Source: Anniella stebbinsi
Lineage: Eukaryota > Chordata > Lepidosauria > Squamata > Anniellidae
Assembly (NCBI GenBank): GCA_029215795.1
Contig: JARDYH010000005.1
Span: forward strand, 15,470,001-15,534,000
Direction: 5' to 3'
DNA length: 64,000 bases
Part shown: positions 54,144-64,000 of the stretch, one piece after another
How the letters are laid out: each line of letters starts with the position of its first letter
Position numbering within the stretch: the stretch's first letter is position 1
The notes under the pieces: model-generated
What the model was told of the DNA's origin: nothing
Seen by the model: only the letters and a program-made list of their open reading frames with translations
The model's database searches: none
Translations under genes and position numbers: made by a program

Positions 54144-55172
54144 CCCCATTTCAAAAAGGCATGATGTGGATCAGGACTGGTGTCCTAATAACAACAACGG
54201 ACCAAGCCAAGCAGCCATGAAACTGATAAGACATCTCCCCCAAACTCATAAATTTCACTGGAGATTTGAGTGGGTGGGTGTGAAAAATGGTAGTGATAAA
54301 AATGGGTGGGGAATGCAAAATAAGAAAGGGGAAAAAAAGAATAAGGACTAAGCACTATTACATTGTCACCACCACATCACATTAAGTCTAGTCCATGGGC
54401 ACTAGAGGATCAGAATCCAGTGTGTGTGGGCGTCTTCTCTCACAATAACTGGAGAGGGCACAATGACATTGTGTGAGACTACCATAATTTTCGAATGGCA
54501 GTAAAACACATTCATGAAGGAGATGTGTGGGTGGGAGAAGACTCATGAGGGATCATTAAAGTGGCCGGCAATGTGCAATTTCAGCCAGAGGTTCTGCCAT
54601 TGCAACAAAAGCGCACAATGGATTTTTTACAGAGTGGCTAACGATTTAGTTAGAATTCTCAGTCTTCTCTTAGTAGCACAGCTTAAGATTATCCCCTAAA
54701 GTTGACATACAGAAATGGGGTAAGGCCAGAAAATAAAGCATCACACATAACACTGTGTGGAATTCAGCAGCACCACAAGGCACAGTGAGTGGACTGAGCT
54801 TAGATGGCCTGAAAAGAAAGGAGGGACCACATCACAACGTCTCTTACGGCTAACACCCACCTAGTAGAACCTCACCATGGTCAGAGACAGTATTTTCCTC
54901 GAGCAGCAGATGCTGGAGACAAACCATAACAGAAGGCCATTGGAACAACATGCCCAGTGAACAAGTCTCCAGAACGTCAGAAACCGAACACTACATTTGA
55001 CAGGACCTCATCTGACCAAGAAAGACAGGCTTTATAAAGCAGCATTAGCACAAAAGGGGCAGCAAGATAAGGCCTGCATTTCTCCCATGGACGTCCTGCC
55101 CCAACTTACTTTGACATTGACACAATATAGATATGGCATTTGTTAATTGAGTGTAGTGTAGAGTTTGGGCTT
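54144..55172. other. No feature seen
   Basis: Unique-looking DNA; no exon found on either strand. Confidence 0.5.
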
Positions 55173-55302
55173 AGGGCAGAGATGGGAAACCTGCAGCCCT
55201 CTAAGATGTTGTTGGACTACAACTCCCAGCACCCCTGATCATGCTGAATGGGACTGATGAGAACTGGAGTCCAACAACCTCTGGAAGGTCACAGGATTCC
55301 CT
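55173..55302. mobile_element. Foldback MITE copy (AGATGTTGTTGG variant)
   Basis: CAGAGATGGGAAACCTGCAG, GTTGTTGGACTACAACTCCC and GGAGTCCAACAACCTCTGGA. Confidence 0.75.
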
Positions 55303-55311
55303 GCCTCTGGT

Positions 55312-55488
55312 TTAAGCCAAGGAGGCTTGTGCTCAAAGCCCCTCTCAGCCATAGGTCCCATAGGCTGATCCCCTGCCAGGCACTACCTCACAAGGTTGTA
55401 CTGTGAGGATAACACGAAGTGTGGGATACATTTATGGACACCAATTTGAGTGCCACCAAGGAAGGGTAGGATACAAACGTATTAAATT
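55312..55488 (+). mobile_element. Sauria-type SINE, 3' part, degraded
   Basis: CACTACCTCACAAGGTTGTA, CTGTGAGGATAACACGAAGT and GGAAGGGTAGGATACAAACG. Confidence 0.55.
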
Positions 55489-55794
55489 AGTGACCCTAGA
55501 GGGCTTGATTGTTTAACCAGAAAGGGAAGTGCTTTAAGAATCCCAGTTAGAACAGGTCCCCCTCCCTGCAAAAGGCATAGGAATCAGGAGTGGGAACTTG
55601 TACTTTTCAAAGAAGAAGATTCCCAACCCAGTGGCTAATACAGGGGTGGGTGCTCCTGGGTCCCTTCCACCTACCAATTCTCTACTGCAAATGCCAACCC
55701 CTTTCCAGGATAATAAAGAGTACTTAGCCCAGCTCCAAAACCAGGAGCAAGTCCCATTGAGGGAAAAATGGTTGACCGTGGGAATGGTTTAAAC
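55489..55794. other. No feature seen
   Basis: Unique-looking DNA. Confidence 0.5.
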
Positions 55795-55925
55795 TACCCT
55801 TCCCTGATATGGTGCTTTCCAACTCTCATCATCCCAGCTAACATGGCCCTTTGTGGTAATGTTGGATTGGGGATGATGGAAGTTGCAGTCAGACACATCT
55901 GAAGGATACCAGGTCTGGGAATGTG
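55795..55925. mobile_element. Foldback MITE, diverged
   Basis: CCCTTCCCTGATATGGTGCT and GGATACCAGGTCTGGGAATG are the ends; GATGATGGAAGTTGCAGTCA lies in the right arm. Confidence 0.6.
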
Positions 55926-55989
55926 AGCTCAAAAGCTCGTGCATGCAAGAACTGCCACGGCAAATGCTCCCTTGCCCCACGATCTTAGC

Positions 55990-56235
55990 ATTTACAGGTA
56001 GGGATGTAAGAGAAATCCCTAACTGAATCAAATGAGTATGAATTTCTGTGAATCCAACCTGCGGATTCCATAGGAGATCAGCTTTCTCTGAGTCTCGTGG
56101 ACTTGCGGACCAGTTTTTCACTTTGAAGGGCGATTTGCATGAATTTGCATTTGCACAAGTGTGCATTAGTACTAAAGTGACTTAATGCAAGTACAAAATT
56201 CCGGTTAAAAAAGAAAAAGAAAAATCCGATTCAGA
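55990..56235. repeat. Interspersed repeat, copy 2 (GATTTGCATGAATTTGCAT family)
   Basis: AGCTTTCTCTGAGTCTCGTG, CAGTTTTTCACTTTGAAGGG and CGATTTGCATGAATTTGCAT parallel 41750-42030. The left end GTAGGGATGTAAGAG looks like a hAT-type TAGGGATG terminus. Confidence 0.6.
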
Positions 56236-56649
56236 CATCAGTGTGTGGGTGAAGGACCAAATGATGCAGGACAATCTGTAAAGCAATATGTACATCCTGT
56301 GTTATGGGTTGGAGGACACATGTTTGCTAGTGTAATATGTCACCTTGCCATATGGTTATGGGATCTAGCCACATGCAACACCCACAAAAGCCTTCTGAAC
56401 CCTATTCCAAGATTTGTGTGTGTGTCTGTGCGCATGCTCTTGGAAGGGTTTATTCCAGTCCGTCTTATCTAATGCCTCTTCGGACTCCAGCAAAGTCTCA
56501 CGGGCCTTTGTATTTCCTTATGATGGAGATCTAGCCACCCTGCCTTTTGAAAAGGCAACAGACTGAATGGCTCAGTCTCTTTTATAATCACTCATTCCAC
56601 CTGGGGGAAGGAAAAATAATAAGAGAGCCTCACTCAGATCAGATGAGTG
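56236..56649. other. No feature seen; downstream flank of MAP1LC3C
   Basis: A short TGTGTGTGTCTGTG at 56416; nothing else recognised. Confidence 0.5.
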
Positions 56650-57202
56650 CAATTGGGCCCACTTATTTCTTTATTGTAATCTCACGGTAAAAGGCTTAAA
56701 AAAAATGGTAACAGAAGAGTTGCAGTAACCAAACAGCCGTGCAGTTAGAATTTCCTCTAGTGGAACTCTCCAAAACCCCATTAGGACAATTGGCTTTGTT
56801 AATTTTATATATTTTTTTAAAAAATCCAGACAAGGTCTCCGTGCAAACCATGAAGTGAGGCTCTTGGTATATAAAAAGGTATGAGAACAATAGTTAAAAT
56901 GAATAAGCTGGCAGTGGATTAAAGTAACGACCTTGCAGAGTTGGTGAGGAAACCCATGACCTCTGAAACACCGCCATCATCCTGGAGTCTTTTCAGACAG
57001 ATACAAATACAAGGTAGTTAATTTGCTCCAGGGACAAAGCTGCAGATGCAGATCTTTGACGACTGTGAAAGATACTCGCCCATGCCACTCTCGCACAAAA
57101 GCATTTTTTTAAAAAAAGTCCTTGGTGTGAGGATAACTATGCCTCACAAGGATGGGGGATTGCAAGTCTGTTCAGACCTTCTCCAGAACAGCTTCATTGG
57201 CC
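56650..57202 (-). other. MAP1LC3C: Inferred 3' UTR of MAP1LC3C
   Basis: This stretch lies immediately downstream of the TAA codon on the minus strand. It shows none of the repeat families that crowd the surrounding DNA, which fits an untranslated exon under some constraint. It contains short poly-A/T runs near 56700-56825 and 57105. The downstream limit is inferred from the candidate polyadenylation signal only. Confidence 0.5.
56670..56675 (-). terminator. MAP1LC3C: Candidate polyadenylation signal AATAAA for MAP1LC3C
   Basis: The plus strand reads TTTATT, so the minus strand reads AATAAA, about 530 bases after the LC3C stop. The context GATTACAATAAAGAAATAAG is typical of a vertebrate poly(A) signal. 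It is the first canonical hexamer I noticed downstream of the stop, but the cleavage site cannot be seen from sequence. Confidence 0.45.
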
Positions 57203-57400
<198 letters not shown>

Positions 57401-57454
57401 TCAAGGTGAGAACAACTGGAGAGAAATGGGATGGTCTAGACAAGCATTCTTTTC

Positions 57455-57850
57455 ACACAGTGACCAACCAGCTGTTGACCAGGAACCCACAAGCAGGACA
57501 TGGGTGCAACAGCACTTTCCTACTGACATTTCCCATACTACTGATACTGGAGGTAGCACATAGCCATCAGGACTAATAGCCTTTGACCCTGTTCAGATGA
57601 CACACTAAGACAAGGCGGTTAAGCATTTTGAGCTAAACATTATGGCTTAGCGTGTTGTGTGATCCATTCCTAACCTTGGCGGCTACATAACCATGGTTTA
57701 AACATGCTCACTAACCATTTGCTGCAAAAGCGTTAGCGGCTTAACCAAGGCTTCCCATGTCATCTGAATAGGCCCATTGATTTCCTTATTGTCTATGAAT
57801 TTGTCCAGCCCCTTTTAAAGCTATCCAAATTGGTAGATCAGGATCTGCTG
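57455..57850 (-). mobile_element. CR1-like LINE 3' end in the LC3C intron, split by a MITE
   Basis: CACACAGTGACCAACCAGCT, GCAGGACATGGGTGCAACAG, TACTGGAGGTAGCACATAGC resume after the insertion (57586-57772) with GTCTATGAATTTGTCCAGCC and CCTTTTAAAGCTATCCAAAT. Confidence 0.65.
57586..57772. mobile_element. aaccatgg-type palindromic MITE inserted in a LINE fragment
   Basis: CCCTGTTCAGATGACACACT and CCATGTCATCTGAATAGG form the ends; the interior has GGTTAAGC and CTTAACC inversions. It splits the LINE fragment at 57455-57850 where other copies read continuously. Flanks GCCTTTGA / CCCATTGA are loosely alike. Confidence 0.65.
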
Positions 57851-58021
57851 TGCCATAAATGTCAATATCAGTCACATCTTGCTAACTACAACACTACATT
57901 TTGGAGCAGACTTTATTTTTGAAAGGGCTTGAACCCTGTTCTGATACAAAAAACAAACTTCTAGGCTCAGGATGTGTTCCAAAGCACCCTGCTCCTTAAA
58001 CCTAAGTACCGTATATGTGTT

Positions 58022-58112
58022 TTGCATCTGACTTTGGCTGGTGGATCTTGGGTTTCTAGTGGAAAATAAAGTAGATCTAACAAGACTGAAGTTTGCTCAC
58101 CCCCATGCTAGA
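58022..58112. mobile_element. Fragment of the CAGGGGTGGGCAG family in the LC3C intron
   Basis: GGCTGGTGGATCTTGGGTTT, AAGTAGATCTAACAAGACTG and TTTGCTCACCCCCATG form a right end. Confidence 0.5.
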
Positions 58113-58184
58113 CTATGGTCACAAGGGGCTTGCTTGCTAGAATGTAAGGATGAGATCGTATATTGGTAGGCTAAGTATATTGAC

Positions 58185-58384
58185 CAGTGGAGGCTGGTGG
58201 TTCTGATGTCATTGAGGCTAGGAATCCACCCTGGGTCAGAGTCAGAACTCTAAAGGCGCTATCTAAGGTGCTGGACTCATTTTGGGGATTACGTTCAGGA
58301 CTTTGGGTACGTCCTTTATAGTTCTGACTGAAACTCAGAGCATATTCACAGCCCCACTGATATTAGAACCACCAGCCTCCACTG
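58185..58384. mobile_element. 200-bp hAT-type MITE, CAGTGGAGGCTGG family, in the LC3C intron
   Basis: Begins CAGTGGAGGCTGGTGGTTC and ends CCACCAGCCTCCACTG. Flanks ATATTGAC / ATATTGAT form an 8-bp duplication with one mismatch. Same family as 39794-40003. Confidence 0.85.
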
Positions 58385-58392
58385 ATATTGAT

Positions 58393-59235
58393 GTTTATGA
58401 CACAGCAGCTAGGCTGTGCTGCATCATACACTAGCCTTGTTTCAAACTCAGGAGGCTTGATATCGGAGCAACAGATGGCAACTTGCATATGTGAGCAGGC
58501 TGTTGCAAGACCCCGTTGATAGATTTTGCTTCTCTTCAAATGTAATACTCCTTAATGTAACCTCAAGGCCACACAATCTTCTGCAAAACATCAAATAATA
58601 GGCACGAATGTCTGAACCAGTCCTCTGTTACTGTCACACATCGTGAAATTGCCTCCATTTGGTAATAGGGGTGGGGGGGGGGGGGAGAGAGAGAAGGGGA
58701 GATAAGTTACAGGATTTCATATTTAATATTATCCTGAATTTGGACTAGGTACCTGGTTTCTAAAATCACATAATGCTGTCTCTAAAGCAGACTTTTTCTG
58801 AATGACAACATCAGGGCTTTTGAAAAGCTGTAGGTTTCTCACCCTCATGAATAAGGGAATATTGCAGAGCACATGAGTAGCTTCTGCTGAAGCTAATTAT
58901 CTGTTTGGGGAGAAGGGCTGTATGGGACTTCACTCAAAGTCAATCCCAGGTCTATGCTATGGACACCCAATCGTGATGCTAGAGGTCAAGCCAACTCTCT
59001 TTTTCACAGGACCAGGAGTCCACAAAACCATCCTGACACCTCTCTCTCTCTCCCCCCTCCACCCAGTTCCTGCATCATATGTAAATTTCTTTCTATCTCA
59101 GAGCAGGATGTATGAATCTGTCAGTTTGGGTTTCTCTAATTTTCTAATTTTTTCAATCTTCAGGGCAGTTCCTACTGAACTTTGAGATTATTTTTTTTAA
59201 AAAGTCTGCATGAAAATTCATTGAGAACTAGTGTC
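58393..59235. other. MAP1LC3C intron, unique-looking part
   Basis: A (G)n run at about 58671-58685 followed by GA repeats; no alternative exon recognised. Confidence 0.5.
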
Positions 59236-59477
59236 ATGTGGTTAATTAGATTGTTGGATTGGGACTTGGGAGACTCAGGTTCTAGTCTTCATTCAGCCAC
59301 CGACTGTCACTGGGTGACTTTGGGTCAACCATTGACTCACAGCTTAACCTATCTCACAGGGTTATTGTGAGGATAAAATGGAGAGGAGGATGACTGCATA
59401 AGCCACCTTGGGTTCTGTGCAAGAGGACAAATGGTGGGATATGAATGTAATAAATAAATAAATGAATAAATAAAAAT
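59236..59477 (+). mobile_element. Sauria-type tRNA-derived SINE in the LC3C intron
   Basis: TGTGGTTAATTAGATTGTTG, CAGGTTCTAGTCTTCATTCA, GGGTGACTTTGGGTCAACCA, CTCACAGGGTTATTGTGAGG and an AATAAATAAATG tail. Confidence 0.75.
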
Positions 59478-59709
59478 ACATTTGTTTATTATCTAATCAA
59501 TTTATATACTGCTTACCATATCAAAAGGTATCTCTAAGAGGTCTGAGAAACAGAGATTACAAGACATCATAATAAATACAAAAAACCTCTCATCAGTTAA
59601 AAAGTGTAAACTGTTTAACCAAAGCCAAAAGCACAATAATGAATAAGCAGCTCAATCAACAAATGGATACATGCAATACTTTGGGACCCTCAAATGCACA
59701 CATTTTTAC

Positions 59710-60126
59710 TAGGGCTGTGCACGGATCTGGATGCCGAATCTGGAGTGGATCGGGCTGATTCAGGCCTCTCAGATCTGGGTCCAGATTGGATCAGGTCTCG
59801 ATTGGATCCATGATCTGGATTCAATTTGGATCCATGCACAGCACTCCCTCTTGCTCTCCCCGCTCTCCCCCTCCCTCCCTGCTTACCCCTCGTCTTCCTG
59901 CCTCCTCGATGTCGGATGGCCACATTTGCTGGTCATGGCAGGTGATGATGTCACCCACCATGACCGGCAAATGTGGCTGGCCAACATCGAGGAGGCAGGA
60001 AGATGCAGAGGACGACGGGGGAGAGCAGGGGGGAGTGCTGTGCACAGATCTGGATCGGATCCAGCCTGATTTGGACCTGACAGATCGGGATCCAAATCGG
60101 ACCGGGGGGGTCAATGAACAGCCCTA
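59710..60126. mobile_element. 417-bp hAT-type MITE in the LC3C intron
   Basis: The ends are TAGGGCTGTGCACGG and the inverse of TAGGGCTGTTCATTG. Subterminal GGATC-rich repeats and the CATTTGCYGGTCATGG foldback core resemble the element at 13867-14334. The core reads GGTGATGATGTCACC. Flanks (ATTTTTAC and TTTTTTTA) give no convincing duplication, perhaps because the site is T-rich or eroded. Confidence 0.72.
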
Positions 60127-61424
60127 TTTTTTTATGTGTGTTTCTTCTAATACATGCATTCTGCACACAATTTTGCCTAATATATAGGGATGTGCATGCC
60201 CCAAAATATCGTATTGTATCGTTATTGGAATTTTGGACCAAAAAAATTATCGTCTCCGATTATATCGTAGGTGAACCGTAGCGTATCATATCAAATTTCC
60301 GATATTATCGGAAATCCGATATTATATCATTTCTCCATTTTGCCGTAGACACTCTATTCTAGAGTTGATTTTTGAGTCAGAAAGGCCTAAACTTCTTAAT
60401 TTTCCAAGTTACAGGTTTGAAACTTGGTCACAGTGCAGACTGAGTGTTGCTAGTCTTGTGTGCCAAATTTTAGAACAATCGGTGCAAGCGTTACTTGGAA
60501 GTAAGCTTTCAAATACACTGATTCAGGTGGCTGAAATGTGGTCCTTTTTCAAGAGACGTTGTCATCCAGTACTCATGGGCATCTCACAGATGGCCTTGAG
60601 AGGACTCACCTGTGCCCAATTTCAGATGCACAACTGCAGGCATTACTCAGAAGTAAGCTCTCAACAACATGCACTGTTTTCAGTAATGCACTCTATGCTG
60701 CTGCTGCTGAGACTTATAGGTATATTTTAATGAATACAATGAACTTTAAAAACCTGTGGATAAACCCAGACAGTGCCTTCCATGCAATCATAAAAGTAAA
60801 ATGTGTTAATCAGAAGATGGTGAACTGCTGCTGCCTTGTCTCACTGATTAGGCCACGCATACCTACAAATTAAAAGGATTGGGGAGTAGGGGAATAGCAC
60901 GGGTGTTACATTTATTTTAGAGCCAGCCTTAACAGGCAGCGCCTCATTGGGCCAGGAGATACCCCAGAAGCACGCCAACCTGTAGGATGGATCCCACTAA
61001 AACTAAAAAAAAACCTTAAAAGCATGTTATTATTATCCGTGCCTATGCGTGCATGGCACAGTGAGTGGACGCATTCCACTGCAGTAGCAGAACTGCTGCT
61101 GCCTTGACTCAAGAGAGTAGGCCATGCATGTCTAAGTACAAATGAAATAATAAAAGGATTGGGGGGGTAGGGGAATAGCACGGGCATTACAGTTATATTT
61201 ATTTTAACCAGCCTTCGCAGGCAGGGCCTCATTGGGCCAGGAGATACCCCAGGTAGCGAGGAAACCTGGAGGACCCCATCAAAACAACCCTCACGCACCG
61301 CCTTGACCTCATTGTGCTTGAAAATTAAAATGACCCAGTCTGCCCGCCATCCCCGTGCAGGCAGGTGGGCACATTGGCTGGAGCAGTGGCAAATAAAAGT
61401 CACGTTCTGGGTAGATGGGAGCAC

Positions 61425-61660
61425 ATTGGCTGGAGCAGAGGGAATAGTCACATTCAGGATAGAGGTAGAAGCACATTGCCAAATTAATATAAGTCACATT
61501 CAGGGTAGAGGTAGGCAAATTGCCAAATTAATGTAAGTCACGTTCTGGGTAGAGGTATGCACTTTGCCACATTAATATAACGTTCTGGGTAGAGGTAGGC
61601 ACATTGCCAAATTAATATAAGTCATGTTCAGGGTAGAGGTAGAGGCACATTGCCTGGACC
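61425..61660. repeat. Minisatellite within the 2.6-kb hAT-type element
   Basis: About five imperfect units of 40-60 bases repeat the phrases GGGTAGAGGTAGGCA, CATTGCCAAATTAATATAAG and TCACGTTCTGGGTAGA. Unit lengths vary because the AATTAATATAA segment is sometimes shortened. Confidence 0.8.
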
Positions 61661-62107
61661 AGAGTCTAAAAAAAAAATGCGTGAGGGGGATGCTTCTGCA
61701 GTCCCTCAGTAATGGACTCTACGACCAAGGGACGTAGTGACGAAAAATAATAATACAGGAATCTCTCAACTCAAGGCTCACTATAGCAGTCCCTCCAGAC
61801 TGGAAACACTGGATGGAGCAGTGTCTTTCAAAAAGAAATAAAATGTGTGAGAGGGAGGGACAGCCACCCCAGAACTGCCCCCAGCAGCAACAGCATCTCT
61901 CCTAGACCCAGACCCACCTCGCCCAAGGCGCGCCTCAGAGCCGCTTTCATACTGCTACAAAGGGATTGTAATTAATAATTACAATGTATGCTTTGCCCAC
62001 AGTTTGTGAGTTTGTGTGCTGCTTTGACCACACAGATCCTGTGTAGCAGGCTACACGACACACCAGCACACTCACAGTCAATCAAGCAAACACACACACT
62101 CAGAGAA

Positions 62108-62152
62108 AGAGAGAGAGAAATATATATATATATATATATATATTTAATATAT
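62108..62152. repeat. Compound (GA)n(TA)n run
   Basis: GAAAGAGAGAGAGAAA is followed by about 13 TA dinucleotides and then TTTAATATATA, inside the 2.6-kb hAT-type element. Confidence 0.9.
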
Positions 62153-63021
62153 ATAATATTTTGTTTTTTTTTTAAGAAAGTTAAACAGGGAAGAGAACAA
62201 AACACACTCCCTCGGTCACAGTACCCCCACTCATGCTAACCTAACCCTTCAATCAAACCAAACAGAAAAAAAATATAACTCAAAGTCTCAAACACACAAG
62301 CAACGCACTGCCAAACGAACCTGAGACACAAAGATGCAAGAGTACAATGAATCTCCAACAAGTCGCCACCAAGTAACTATAAGACCCAGGAGCCAGGACA
62401 GAGCTCCAACGAAATCCACCCTTCTCCCCTCAATGCCTAACTCCCAACAGAGCTAGAACACCAAGTATGGGGGTTTTATGTGGGGATATCCTTAGCCTGC
62501 CTCCAACATTGTGATTGGAGCCTGCTGGAATCCTTGCTGCACGATTGGTCACTGAATCAAGCACACCCCACATTCTAGCTCCGTCCATGTGACGGCAAAA
62601 GAGAAAGAGCCTTCCGATACAATGATAAAATACGATAAATATCGTGGGACTTTTTATCGTCTCCGATAATTATCATAGGGTTTTCTATCGTATCGTTATC
62701 GTTAACCCCATGCACGATAAAGAGCATATCGTATCGTTATCATACATTTTAACGATATGATACACATCCCTACTAATATATACATTTCCCCCAGCATTTC
62801 TCCTAATATTTTTGAACATTTATTTTGTTAATATATGCAATTGTGTGTGCACTTCTCCCTAATATGCCCATTTTTATGTGCACTTTTTCAAGTGGAGAAT
62901 TCCAGTGCAAAATTCAGAGAAATGCATCTTTTGAAGGATAACAGAGACTTGGTTCGAATGTGCGAAATTAAGTATGCTTGCATTAAAATACAAAGCAAGC
63001 AAATGTCTCCTGTATCCCTAC

Positions 63022-63128
63022 CTTAGAATGAAGACAAACTGAGACATGGAGAGATCTTGCGAAACCAAGAACTTGATCCGGTCTAACTGGGGCAGAGCCC
63101 TCTCCTTCCAGTAACGCTCCACCACCAC
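63022..63128 (-). CDS. MAP1LC3C: MAP1LC3C penultimate coding exon (exon 3 by LC3 gene structure)
   Basis: Read on the minus strand this exon encodes 35 residues plus two bases of a split arginine codon, starting VVVERYWKER and ending SMSQFVFIL. It is the ubiquitin-like fold segment of the ATG8/LC3 family. The family is conjugated to phosphatidylethanolamine on autophagosome membranes and binds LIR motifs of cargo receptors. The start VVVERY and the block KFLVSQDLSMSQF match LC3C better than LC3A/B (VIIERY) or GABARAP. The K-F-L of the LIR-docking surface is kept, with R in place of the usual K two residues before it. Splice sites are canonical: a pyrimidine-rich acceptor ending TTTCCAG directly before GTGGTG, and donor AG|GTAGGG at 63021-63020. 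The phase (35 codons plus 2 bases) joins exactly to the next exon. Exons 1-2 lie outside the window. I am very sure of LC3 family, fairly sure of LC3C. Confidence 0.93.
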
Positions 63129-63182
63129 CTGGAAAGTGAGAAAGTATAGAACAGCTGGAAGGCATGGAATGGAAGTCCCACT

Positions 63183-63625
63183 ACAGCAGCCTTCCCCAGT
63201 CTGGGCCTTCCAGATGTTTTAGCCCTGTAACCATTATGATGTGGTTGGTGAAGACCTTACTGTGGCCCACTTCAGAAGCAATGCTAAATCACAGTTTAGT
63301 GCTATGAGGATGAGTCTGCTGGAGCCTATCTCCTCTCCTCTTTTGGGATGTGCTTCAAAGGAAGAGATCAGAGGCATTGTCTTTGAAGTTTAAATTAACC
63401 ATGGTTTTTTATTACATCCAACAAGGACAAACTACAGTTTATTAACACAAGCCATGGTTTCTGATCCTGGCTTGTTCCGACAAAGCAGCTTTCTTCCACC
63501 TAGGTCCCTCCACATATTTTGTCCTACAACTCCTATCAGCCCCAGTCAGTATGACCAATGATCAAAGGTAATGGGAGTTGTGGCCCAAAACATCTGCAGG
63601 AAACAAGTTTGAAGGAAGGCTATGC
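63183..63625. mobile_element. Two foldback MITE pieces around an aaccatgg-type palindromic segment
   Basis: 63183-63225 (CAGCCTTCCCCAGTCTGGGC, CCAGATGTTTTAGCCC) is a left half only. 63495-63625 is a complete copy (TTTTGTCCTACAACTCCTAT, GTGGCCCAAAACATCTGCAG). Between them, GAAGTTTAAATTAACCATGG and AAGCCATGGTTTCTGATCCT belong to the aaccatgg palindrome family. This is intron or upstream DNA of MAP1LC3C; no exon was seen. Confidence 0.55.
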
Positions 63626-63717
63626 TACTGGATAAGGAGACCTGTTCCTGTAACATGTCAGAAAGGATAGGAACTTGTCTGGGAACCAGACAGACGTTGC
63701 TCCAAATTCTTCAGGGG

Positions 63718-63932
63718 AACAGTACAGTGTAGTACAGTAGTTAGATGTTGGACAGGGACTTGGGGGATCTGGGTTCTCATCCCCACTTGGCCATGAAGCT
63801 CACTGGGTGATTTTGGGTCAGTCACTGACTTTCAGCCTACCCTACCTCACAGTAGAGGAGGAGGATCATGTATGCTGCCTTGGGCTCCTTTGAGGAAAAG
63901 GTGGGATGTAAATGAAACAAATAAACAAAGTG
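63718..63932 (+). mobile_element. Sauria-type tRNA-derived SINE
   Basis: ACAGTGTAGTACAGTAGTTA, GGTTCTCATCCCCACTTGGC, GATTTTGGGTCAGTCACTGA and AAAAGGTGGGATGTAAATGA with an AAATAAACAAA tail. The conserved CTCACAGGGTTGTTGTGAGG block has a deletion here. Confidence 0.75.
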
Positions 63933-64000
63933 AACTGATAGTACATTGTCCATTCAATGAGTGGCTACAGGCAAGAACCGTGAGAATCTCTACCTGGGAG

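Larger units (their letters stand above)
60185..62772. mobile_element. 2.6-kb AT-rich hAT-type element in the LC3C intron
   Basis: The ends are TAGGGATGTGCATG and the inverse of TAGGGATGTGTATC, flanked by an exact 8-bp duplication CTAATATA (60177-60184 and 62773-62780). Both ends carry many ATCGTATCGTTATCG-like subterminal repeats (60210-60335 and 62620-62755), typical transposase-binding decoration. The interior has a diverged direct repeat (60865-60985 and 61140-61260, sharing GCCTCATTGGGCCAGGAGAT), a minisatellite and a TA run. No reading frame resembles a transposase, so it is probably non-autonomous or internally replaced. Confidence 0.85.
60127..62890. repeat. AT-rich TTCTCCTAATATATGCA repeat interrupted by the 2.6-kb element
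   Basis: 60130-60184 (TTTCTTCTAATACATGCATT, CACAATTTTGCCTAATATA) and 62773-62890 (CATTTCTCCTAATATTTTTG, CACTTCTCCCTAATATGCCC) share a ~30-base phrase repeated with variation. They form one tract once the hAT-type insertion is removed. Confidence 0.5.

Noticed and set aside
60912..61451. 179-aa minus-strand frame as a hAT transposase
   Set aside because: It lies across the internal direct repeat, has no BED zinc-finger or hAT dimerisation motif, and repeats its own segments.
63986..64000. Donor of MAP1LC3C exon 2 at the window edge (minus strand CTCCCAG|GTAGAG)
   Set aside because: Exon 3 starts in phase 0 after a proline codon in LC3 genes. This donor would leave the wrong phase, and the visible sequence is too short to show coding.

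Overview
This window looks like intergenic and intronic DNA of a vertebrate, most likely a squamate reptile (lizard or snake). The evidence is Sauria-type and other tRNA-derived SINEs, CR1 and L2-like LINE 3' ends ending in ATAA or AATG microsatellites, and very many short hAT-type palindromic elements. The species cannot be fixed from sequence alone. There are no bacterial, phage or plasmid features. Almost every open reading frame longer than 60 codons is a chance product of repeats.

The only host gene I can support is MAP1LC3C (an ATG8/LC3-family autophagy protein), on the minus strand at the right end. Its last two coding exons are at 63022-63128 and 57203-57377, separated by a 5644-bp intron, with a 3' UTR running to a candidate AATAAA at 56675-56670. 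The first exons lie beyond position 64000. In the human genome the side of this gene's 3' end faces EXO1/BECN2; nothing of those genes is visible here.

Positions 1-56 kb are a graveyard of transposable elements. I find at least seven terminal types of non-autonomous hAT-like elements, many with 8-bp target-site duplications (TSDs) readable directly (for example 10646-10965, 16712-18520, 21880-22664, 39794-40003, 40296-40422, 44668-44986, 45074-45784, 60185-62772). Several are nested, the most complex being the stack at 44.6-46.6 kb. LINE remnants include a CR1 ORF2 C-terminus (36013-36515, plus) and LINE ORF2 C-termini at 43490-43755 (minus) and 20560-20708 (plus). Microsatellites are scattered throughout.

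The most striking structure is a pair of about 1.81-kb, extremely GC-rich hAT-type elements, at 16712-18520 and 48028-49837. They are inverted relative to each other and each carries five tandem copies of a ~242-bp palindromic unit. The centre of that unit is a variant of GGTGATGACGTCATCACC, which contains a CRE/ATF half-site or full site. The same core recurs in four other elements (13867-14334, 21880-22664, 45074-45784, 59710-60126) with otherwise different sequence. This shared palindromic module is my main candidate for an undescribed system.

Stretches not listed as repeats were read on both strands and hold no recognisable gene. A few AT-rich, repeat-poor blocks are flagged as possible conserved noncoding elements, and one TATA-box/ATG/GT arrangement near 21.45-21.53 kb as a weak first-exon candidate.
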